Under the pieces are notes generated by a model. It searched no databases, was not told the origin of the DNA, and was given only the letters and a program-made list of their open reading frames with translations. A program made the position numbers and the translations under genes. From Lachnospiraceae bacterium (GTDB lineage: Bacteria; Bacillota; Clostridia; Lachnospirales; Lachnospiraceae): a DNA stretch of 12,973 bases. The stretch lies in NCBI GenBank assembly GCA_009774615.1, contig VSOC01000106.1:1-12973 (forward strand). The letters run 5' to 3'. Positions 8,583-12,973 of the stretch are shown here, piece by piece (the first letter of the stretch is position 1; each line of letters starts with the position of its first letter).

Positions 8583-9509
8583 TTACTTATCAATCTTAAT
8601 CCGCGGATCAATCACCGCATACAAAATATCCACGATTAAATTACATAAAATAATCAGGCTTCCTACAAAAATTGTCAGCCCCAGTGTCACCGAGTAATCC
8701 CGGTCGCCGATCGCCGTTACAAAATACCTGCCCAGCCCCGGCACGGAAAACAGCTTTTCGATAATAAACGTACCCGTTAAAAGCGCCGCCACCATCGGGC
8801 CGACATAGGTAATAATGGGAAGCAGGGAATTTTTCATGGCGTAGCGGGAAATCACCAGATACTCCGGGGTTCCCTTCGCCCTTTCCGTGCGGATATAGTC
8901 CTGACGCATGGTTTCCAGCATACTCGAACGCATTAACCGGGTAATATAGGCAATCTGAGAAAATGCCATACAGAATACGGGAAGAATATAATGTTTCCAG
9001 GAAGTTAAACCATAAGAAGGCAGAATCTTCAGCTTTTCACAGAATACATACATCATCAGCACACAGATTACAAAACTGGGCACCGAAACGCCGATGGTTG
9101 CAATGACCATGGCAATCATATCCGGGATTTTCCCGCGCTTTACCGCAGCGATAATTCCTAAAAGAATCCCCGCAGCCAGCGAAATTAAAATTCCCCAGGC
9201 ACCCACACGCGCCGAAACCGGAAAACCCTGGCTGATCAGTTCATTCACTGTCGTATCCTGTTTTTTAAATGAAGTTCCGAAATCTCCATGAAGAAGATTT
9301 GACAGATAACGGGCGTACTGTTCCGGCACCGGGTCGTTTAAACCGTACTGTTCCGAAATCTTTTCCAGAATCTTCGGCGGAACATTCCGGTTATCCTCCG
9401 GGCTGAACGGCCCTCCCGGGATGGCATGAAGCAGAAAAAACGTGACCGTCACCAAAATAAATAAAGAAATCACGCCAACACCCAATCGCTTTGCTATGTA
9501 CCTTGTCAT
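8583..9509 (-). CDS. oppB: Oligopeptide ABC transporter permease, OppB type
   Basis: A 308-residue permease of the DppB/OppB family. The N-terminal segment (residues about 9-30) ends in FLLHAIPGGPF, a classic OppB feature. The periplasmic-side GLNDPVPEQYARYL (56-69) and DFGTSF (76-81) are also characteristic. The EAA loop is near 205-236 (IRTERAKG, then YAMKNSLLPI), followed by the conserved FSVPGLG (254-260), and the protein ends in VDILYAVIDPRIK. The start is ATG 9509, after AAGGGGG at 6 bases. A longer in-frame reading to 9641 would run through the leader terminator and adds sequence unlike the family. It is the first gene of the opp operon, with an untranslated leader of about 140 bases. 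Confidence 0.94.
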   Translation of the reverse strand: MTRYIAKRLGVGVISLFILVTVTFFLLHAIPGGPFSPEDNRNVPPKILEKISEQYGLNDPVPEQYARYLSNLLHGDFGTSFKKQDTTVNELISQGFPVSARVGAWGILISLAAGILLGIIAAVKRGKIPDMIAMVIATIGVSVPSFVICVLMMYVFCEKLKILPSYGLTSWKHYILPVFCMAFSQIAYITRLMRSSMLETMRQDYIRTERAKGTPEYLVISRYAMKNSLLPIITYVGPMVAALLTGTFIIEKLFSVPGLGRYFVTAIGDRDYSVTLGLTIFVGSLIILCNLIVDILYAVIDPRIKIDK

Positions 9510-9554
9510 AAAATTCCCCCTTGTATGGATGATAAACTTTTGCGGATATCCTCT

Positions 9555-9592
9555 AAAAAAGGCGCAGTAAACGAAAAATTCACTGCACCTTT
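9555..9592 (-). terminator. Intrinsic terminator in the oppB leader (probable attenuator)
   Basis: On the minus strand AAAGGTGCAGT (9592-9582) pairs with ACTGCGCCTTT (9568-9558) over 11 base pairs with one G-T, extendable to about 14, with a 7-13 base loop. TTTTTT (9560-9555) follows at once. It lies downstream of the extended -10 promoter and 46 bases before the oppB start, so it can stop opp transcription early. The alternative is that it ends the upstream lipoprotein transcript. I did not find a clear antiterminator, T-box or known riboswitch core. Confidence 0.85.
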
Positions 9593-9655
9593 GCTCCACT
9601 ATCCATGTTATTTTTCGCAATCCATGTTCTGTACAAAACAACAGAAACTTTTAGC

Positions 9656-9684
9656 ATTATAGCATATCCGCAGAAAGAAATCAA
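9656..9684 (-). promoter_or_regulatory. Promoter of the opp operon
   Basis: The minus strand has TATAAT (9661-9656) preceded by TG-N, an extended -10, with TTGATT (9684-9679) exactly 17 bases upstream as a 4/6 -35 match. Transcription should start near 9649, giving a leader of about 140 bases. A small stem-loop (GTTTCTGT with ACAGAAC, 9648-9626) would sit at the very 5' end of the RNA. Confidence 0.8.
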
Positions 9685-9714
9685 GGCAGCGAATGGTTTT
9701 TGCATAAAAATACT

Positions 9715-9771
9715 AGGTAAAGGGTAAGTATTCACATGATTCACGGTAGCTGCAATGCTTACCACCTACCT
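9715..9771. repeat. Intergenic palindrome, possible weak terminator of the lipoprotein gene
   Basis: GGTAAGTATT (9723-9732) and AATGCTTACC (9754-9763) form a 10-pair stem in + strand RNA with one G-T; on the minus strand that pair becomes a C-A mismatch. Outer arms AGGTA (9715-9719) and TACCT (9767-9771) lengthen it. On the minus strand a broken T run (about 9713-9705) follows, so it may end the lipoprotein transcript. Two imperfect direct copies, TTCACGGTAGCTGCAA (9740-9755) and TTCACTGTAGCCTGCAA (9775-9791), overlap or flank it. Confidence 0.45.
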
Positions 9772-9804
9772 GTGTTCACTGTAGCCTGCAAAAGCCAGCA
9801 CTTT

Positions 9805-11613
9805 CTATCCTGCATAAACGATATCGAAAAAATATTCGTTTTCATCTTCACCCCAAATCGTGCGCGTCCAGTCCTCATTGATATGATAGTCAATACGCCA
9901 GCGCCTTCCATCCTGCGCCTGAATATCGACAAAGGTTTTTTCATCGCTTCTCACCGGCAAACATTTTACACCTGCAGGGATATTTTCAGTTGTGCTGCTT
10001 ATGCTTCCATCCTCCAAAATTTTCCATGCAGGAAGAGGTTTTTTTGTTGTTATGGCCCAGGTCCATAAATCCTCATCGATATCCTCATCCCACCCCGGGA
10101 AATAGTAAATCTCTTCATCGGCTTTTGGCATACCGTCATTTCCCATATGATAATGCTGATAGGCTATACGGTTACTCAGCACCCCAATACGATTACCCAG
10201 ATTAAAATGGCTGGGCTTAGTAACCAAAGAACCTGTAATCCAGCCAAAAACATCCCCCTGATACTTCACCCCGTTTTCTGTCAGTGTAAAAACCAGGACA
10301 CGGCCCACCTCATCGACTTCCGAGGTTACCAGATAGATATAATAATTTCCATCTTTATTTTTCAGCAGATACTTATCTCCCAGAAAATTATATTCCTCTT
10401 TTTGGATAAAACACTCTTCACCATCCAGGAAAAATCGGATTTCATTACTCATGATTTCCGCAGGAGCATCCAGGATATAGATTTCTTCCAACACCCCATC
10501 TTTATCAATATCTGCGTTCCATCTTCCGCCTTCATCATACAGCGCAAATTCTTCCGGTTCTTTTTTAAAAGGCGCTTTAAATAATTCCGGATATTTCTCA
10601 TAGAGCAGAGTAATCTCTACATAACCTCTGCCTTCGGTAAGAATGCCCGGATTATAGCAAAAAGTAATTCCCTGACACCCCAGCACCCAAACCGGCTGAT
10701 TCTCCTCTGGCTGATTTTTCTCAAACTGACTGGCAATAATTTCTTCCGCATTCTCCAAATAACCCATATAGGTGCTTTCTTCCGGTCTTTGTATATAATA
10801 TTCATCAATTAAAGCGCGTATTAGCTGAGGAATATCGGCAATAACATCTTCCAGCGCCAAATCTTTTCCTGTCAGCGGATCAATATTCTTTCCACGAATC
10901 GTATATTCCACAGACGACGTCATCCCGCCAAATTTCCAATAATCTTCGCATAGAATGCCAACACCATATTGGTCTGCCCTCATCACAGAGAAATCCCTTT
11001 GGAAAGTATAGGGCGGATAATCTTCACCATATTCTTCACGTTCTGCCGCAGCTGCCGCCCTGTTTTCATTCTCCCAGGCTGCCGCTGCCGCTGCGCTTTC
11101 TGCATTATATGCCTCCAGTGCCTGTGCCAGTTTCGGATAATTTTCTTTATTGGCATGAATGGCATCATATTCTGTAATAATCACCGGTTTTGTCCAATAT
11201 ACATCCGAATACAGCGGCGGCTTTTCCAGATAAATCTCCAATTCCCTGGAAATTTCTTCTGCCTGTGCTGTATTTATCAGGCTTTCCTGTGCTGCTTTTT
11301 CTTTGGCATGACTTTCACTGACTGCATTTTGGGAGTTTGCATTTTCACCTGTACCATCTTCCTTATCTGTACTTTCCCCGGAAATATCTTTTCCTGTTTC
11401 TCCCGTTTCTTCTTCCTCTGCCCCTTCTGCTCCGGTTTCATCATCGGCAGATTTTTCATCTTTATTGTCTTTTAAGACGGACGAAATCGTATTGATTGTT
11501 CGTTTGGCCAGACTGCCGGTTAAACTGCCTCCGCTTTTACAAGCTGTCAATCCCAAAACTACGCAGGACAACACCAATCCTGCCATCAAATGATTAAACG
11601 TTTTCTTTTTCAT
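9805..11613 (-). CDS. Lipoprotein with DUF3298-like (RsiV-type) region
   Basis: A 602-residue predicted lipoprotein. ATG 11613 is preferred because a lipoprotein signal begins there: Lys-rich start, hydrophobic core, lipobox LTAC with Cys25. GGAAGGA lies about 10 bases upstream, and an AGGAG abuts the ATG. Residues about 45-115 are an acidic low-complexity tether (Glu/Asp/Gly/Thr/Ser). Residues about 137-345 resemble the DUF4163/DUF3298 module of RsiV and some polysaccharide deacetylases: a YTIRGKNIDPLTGKDLALED stretch (237-256), then ITFCYNPG and a YVEITLLYEKYPELF end. In RsiV that module binds lysozyme; such a role here is inference. The C-terminal half holds a calcium-type loop D368-x-D-x-D-G373 and beta-rich sequence I do not recognise. 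An Ala/Glu-rich insert (172-196) interrupts the module. There is no sigma factor gene beside it, so it is not an obvious anti-sigma factor. Confidence 0.82.
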   Translation of the reverse strand: MKKKTFNHLMAGLVLSCVVLGLTACKSGGSLTGSLAKRTINTISSVLKDNKDEKSADDETGAEGAEEEETGETGKDISGESTDKEDGTGENANSQNAVSESHAKEKAAQESLINTAQAEEISRELEIYLEKPPLYSDVYWTKPVIITEYDAIHANKENYPKLAQALEAYNAESAAAAAAWENENRAAAAAEREEYGEDYPPYTFQRDFSVMRADQYGVGILCEDYWKFGGMTSSVEYTIRGKNIDPLTGKDLALEDVIADIPQLIRALIDEYYIQRPEESTYMGYLENAEEIIASQFEKNQPEENQPVWVLGCQGITFCYNPGILTEGRGYVEITLLYEKYPELFKAPFKKEPEEFALYDEGGRWNADIDKDGVLEEIYILDAPAEIMSNEIRFFLDGEECFIQKEEYNFLGDKYLLKNKDGNYYIYLVTSEVDEVGRVLVFTLTENGVKYQGDVFGWITGSLVTKPSHFNLGNRIGVLSNRIAYQHYHMGNDGMPKADEEIYYFPGWDEDIDEDLWTWAITTKKPLPAWKILEDGSISSTTENIPAGVKCLPVRSDEKTFVDIQAQDGRRWRIDYHINEDWTRTIWGEDENEYFFDIVYAG

Positions 11614-11707
11614 CTCCTGAAATTCCTTCCTTTTACCCTCTTTGTTTGCTATTTTACTACATCTTCTTTCAATAAGAAGTGACAAATGTTAGAAACAAAA
11701 GCGGCTT

Positions 11708-11727
11708 ACCTTCCATCTTCGGAGGGT
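11708..11727 (+). promoter_or_regulatory. Hairpin hiding the toxin ribosome binding site
   Basis: ACCTTCC (11708-11714) pairs with GGAGGGT (11721-11727) around a 6-base loop, seven pairs with one G-T. The GGAGGG is the Shine-Dalgarno sequence for ATG 11734 (7-base spacer), so translation should be blocked when the hairpin forms. Confidence 0.65.
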
Positions 11728-11733
11728 CTAACC

Positions 11734-11823
11734 ATGGTTACATACGGAAATTTATTTCTGTTTTGTACGCTTATTGTCGCCCTTATTGGACTGTGTTACA
11801 CAGTCTTTAAGGGTAAAAAATAG
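11734..11823 (+). CDS. Short hydrophobic holin-like toxin peptide
   Basis: The ORF encodes 29 residues, starting MVTYGNLFLF and ending FKGKK: a single membrane segment (about residues 6-25) flanked by a short polar N-terminus and a lysine-rich C-terminus. This is the shape of the small putative holin-like toxins and other type I toxins of Firmicutes, which act at the cytoplasmic membrane when their antisense RNA is absent. Support for real coding is GGAGGG 7 bases before ATG, sequestration of that site in a hairpin, and an antisense RNA terminator placed exactly over the last codons. The family name is from memory and not from a search. It lies between the divergently placed lipoprotein gene and the Rpn-type gene in an otherwise gene-free 331-base interval (11614-11944). 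No convincing promoter was found in 11640-11700. Confidence 0.75.
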   Translation: MVTYGNLFLFCTLIVALIGLCYTVFKGKK

Positions 11824-11850
11824 CCGTCACTATTAGCAGTAGCAACGGCT
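11815..11850 (-). terminator. Intrinsic terminator of the antisense RNA
   Basis: On the minus strand AGCCGTTGCTA (11850-11840) pairs with TAGTGACGGCT (11832-11822) over 11 base pairs using two wobbles, with a 7-base loop, and A then TTTTTT follows. On the + strand the two wobbles become A-C mismatches and no T run follows, so the element works for the minus strand. Its T run is the complement of the toxin's last two Lys codons. Confidence 0.8.
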
Positions 11851-11912
11851 GACCTCGCAAGAAGTTAAGCTACTATAACTATTGAAGGTAGGCCGCTTCT
11901 CTGGCTTTCCCC
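11815..11912 (-). ncRNA. Predicted antisense antitoxin RNA
   Basis: A minus-strand RNA of about 98 bases is predicted from an extended -10 (TGC-TATAGT, ending at 11919) with a poor -35, to the T run at 11820-11815. It would be complementary to the 3' end of the toxin ORF and its downstream region. Convergent toxin/antisense pairs are known for Fst- and TxpA-type modules. The start point is estimated from the -10 position; a second TATAGT at 11877-11872 could give a shorter form. Confidence 0.6.
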
Positions 11913-11918
11913 ATCTCT

Positions 11919-11927
11919 ACTATAGCA
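11919..11927 (-). promoter_or_regulatory. Extended -10 element for the antisense RNA
   Basis: TGC followed by TATAGT reads on the minus strand just downstream of the Rpn-type stop codon. The -35 region at 17-18 bases (TAAATA or TTAAAT) is poor, so activity would depend on the extended -10. Confidence 0.5.
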
Positions 11928-11944
11928 CAGCTACATAAACCTAT

Positions 11945-12703
11945 TTAAGAAGCTTTTTTCTTTTTTAATTCTTCTACTTCTTCAATGCTTAAATCACAGC
12001 ATCTTGCAATTACTTCTGTAGACAAATTTCCTTCATCTAATAAATGAGATGCAATTTCTACATTACGTTCTTTGATTAAATCTTCTAAAATTTCACACAT
12101 GGCATGTAATCCCTCCTTATTCTTTTTATAATAGTTTGATTTATCTGCTAAAAGTTTATAGTACATGTCAGATGGTTCTGTACAATAAAAATCATGCATC
12201 AATTTTCCTAATGCTGAATTATCACGATAAGATGCATTGACATAAATGATATGTGAACCATCATTGAAAGGTTTTTTGTTTTTCAAAATGTAGCGTTCAA
12301 TTTGATATAATGGTTCTCCTTCCCCTAACACATCCTCCTCACAAATAAAGATAACATAAGTTTCAGGAAGCTTTTCAAAATCTTCATTCTTTTTTAAAAG
12401 GTTGATGTCCAGCATACTGCTATGATACCTTGCACGCCTGGCTCCAGCCCCACTACTGCCACGCTGAATTTCTATATTATACGTTTTATTTTGAGCATCC
12501 GTAGCCACAACGTCCAGTTGGACAGAATGGTTAACCAGGTTAGTTACAAAATGCTGCGTATGGAGAGCAGATACTTTTAAATCCGATTTATCCAGATTTC
12601 TGATTAATGCTCGCTTATCAAAAAGATTTCCATTCTTATCAACAAAGACAAAGATTCTAATGCCGATTAATGACTTTTCCGACCTGGGTTTTTGATTATC
12701 CAT
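11945..12703 (-). CDS. Rpn-family PD-(D/E)XK nuclease / PDDEXK transposase-like protein
   Basis: The protein has 252 residues. From about residue 60 it follows the Rpn/PDDEXK_2 family: VQLDVVATD with Asp64, then the E-x-Q catalytic element in YNIEIQ (Glu78, Gln80), then ARRARYHSSMLD (88-99), a segment strongly conserved in these proteins. The C-terminal part has the usual long helical region and a short helix-turn-helix-like end (IARCCDLSIEEVEELKK). Family members are putative DNA endonucleases linked to recombination and are common as multicopy accessory genes. The first ~55 residues lack the usual TDDFMF-type opening, and no good ribosome site precedes ATG 12703 (an AAGG is 17 bases away; an in-frame stop is at 12739-12737). 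The N-terminus may therefore be divergent, or the gene damaged at its 5' end. It is clearly AT-richer than the opp genes, consistent with a mobile history. Confidence 0.82.
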   Translation of the reverse strand: MDNQKPRSEKSLIGIRIFVFVDKNGNLFDKRALIRNLDKSDLKVSALHTQHFVTNLVNHSVQLDVVATDAQNKTYNIEIQRGSSGAGARRARYHSSMLDINLLKKNEDFEKLPETYVIFICEEDVLGEGEPLYQIERYILKNKKPFNDGSHIIYVNASYRDNSALGKLMHDFYCTEPSDMYYKLLADKSNYYKKNKEGLHAMCEILEDLIKERNVEIASHLLDEGNLSTEVIARCCDLSIEEVEELKKKKAS

Positions 12704-12883
12704 GTAGGCCAGATTATTTACCTTAATCCATGAATCTCAGATTTATTTAACGCCTGCAAAGTGTGTGATTCCGGCTTCAGGCATGGCAGTCGTGGAAACA
12801 ATCCTGGACAAGTGCGATTTTATAAAGCGCTGCGCCAGCGCATGGATGATATGTCTTTTCAATCTTTGACACACAACATCCAC

Positions 12884-12929
12884 AAAAAATAAAAGGTGAT
12901 TCATCACTTTTCTATGATAAATCACCTTT
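12884..12929 (-). terminator. Intrinsic terminator after tRNA-Arg
   Basis: AAAGGTGATT (12929-12920) pairs with AATCACCTTT (12901-12892) on the minus strand, and a T-rich tail TTTTATTTTTT (12894-12884) follows. It begins three bases after the tRNA 3' end and ends that transcript. The rest of the gap to the Rpn-type gene (12704-12883) holds only a small GCGCTG-CGC-CAGCGC palindrome at 12827-12841. Confidence 0.88.
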
Positions 12930-12931
12930 AA

Positions 12932-12973
12932 CGTGCGCGAGAGGATTCGAACCCCCGACACCTTGGTCCGTAG
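12932..12973 (-). tRNA. tRNA-Arg(ACG), 3' part, cut by window end
   Basis: The 42 bases read as tRNA positions 32-73: anticodon loop CTACGGA (anticodon ACG), 3' anticodon stem CCAAG, a 5-base variable loop, T stem GGGGG and CCTCT around the T loop TTCGAAT, acceptor strand CGCGCAC and discriminator G. CCA is not encoded. The 5' half lies outside the window, so the acceptor and D arms cannot be checked. Anticodon ACG (read as inosine-CG) assigns arginine. Confidence 0.9.

Larger units (their letters stand above)
11699..11898 (+). repeat. 15-base inverted repeats flanking the toxin module
   Basis: AAGCGGCTTACCTTC (11699-11713) and GAAGGTAGGCCGCTT (11884-11898) are inverted copies with one difference. 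In the + strand RNA that difference is a G-U pair, so all 15 positions can pair; in minus RNA it is a C-A mismatch. This favours a long-range fold of the toxin mRNA. The left arm shares ACCTTC with the hairpin that hides the ribosome site, so the two folds exclude each other. Confidence 0.65.

Noticed and set aside
9580..9625. Two tiny leader ORFs of 5 and 8 codons before oppB
   Set aside because: Neither has a ribosome site or a run of regulatory codons; mentioned only as part of the attenuator finding.
9510..9641. Longer oppB reading frame
   Set aside because: It would translate the leader terminator, and its Cys/Phe-rich extension is unlike OppB proteins. ATG 9509 has a strong ribosome site.
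10969..11475. 168-codon + strand frame opposite the lipoprotein gene
   Set aside because: Cys/Phe/Ile-rich translation is the mirror of Glu/Lys/Ala-rich low-complexity coding on the minus strand, where the lipobox and domain evidence lie.
12734..12889. Open + strand frame of about 50 codons
   Set aside because: It has no start codon near its beginning, no ribosome site and no family resemblance, and it ends in the terminator of the tRNA.
12743..12961. 72-codon open frame on the minus strand
   Set aside because: Its 5' end runs through the tRNA-Arg and the terminator hairpin; the frame is explained by RNA features and no ribosome site is present.
1..12973. CRISPR array, insertion sequence or prophage structural genes
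   Set aside because: No regularly spaced repeats with spacers, no transposase with flanking terminal repeats and no phage genes were seen; the Rpn-type protein is only transposase-like by family name.

Overview
The window most likely comes from a gut-type Clostridia genome, probably Lachnospiraceae (Enterocloster/Hungatella-like). That is an inference from gene content and style: Gram-positive lipoproteins with low-complexity Ala/Gly/Thr/Glu linkers after the lipobox cysteine, strong AGGAGG ribosome sites, an Rpn-type PD-(D/E)XK protein, and a short holin-like toxin of the kind I associate with this family. No species can be fixed from sequence alone. Base composition is moderate across the transporter and cell-wall genes and clearly AT-richer in the Rpn-type gene at the right.

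Layout, left to right. On the + strand: a two-part protein ending in a GNAT acetyltransferase domain (201-1181), then alanine racemase alr (1355-2515). Tail-to-tail with alr, overlapping it by 12 bases, is an LD-carboxypeptidase of peptidase family S66 (3502-2504, minus). It is the last gene of a minus-strand cluster with a complete oligopeptide ABC transporter, in transcription order oppB, oppC, oppD, oppF, oppA, ldcA (9509 down to 2504). Upstream of oppB are an extended -10 promoter and, between it and the start codon, a strong intrinsic terminator, so the operon looks attenuated. Further upstream is a 602-residue lipoprotein with a DUF3298-like region (11613-9805, minus).

The right end is accessory in character. 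A 29-residue hydrophobic peptide (11734-11823, +) has its Shine-Dalgarno site inside a hairpin and a convergently transcribed antisense RNA whose terminator covers the peptide's stop codon: the layout of a type I toxin-antitoxin module. Next are an Rpn/PDDEXK-family protein (12703-11945, minus), an intrinsic terminator and the 3' part of a tRNA-Arg(ACG) cut by the window end.

The genes 1355-9509 suggest a murein-peptide salvage theme. The Opp system imports peptides, LdcA removes the terminal D-Ala from muropeptide tetrapeptides in the cytoplasm, and Alr interconverts D- and L-Ala. Clustering of ldcA with opp is direct observation; the murein-peptide substrate is inference. No insertion sequence, CRISPR array or prophage structural gene was seen.
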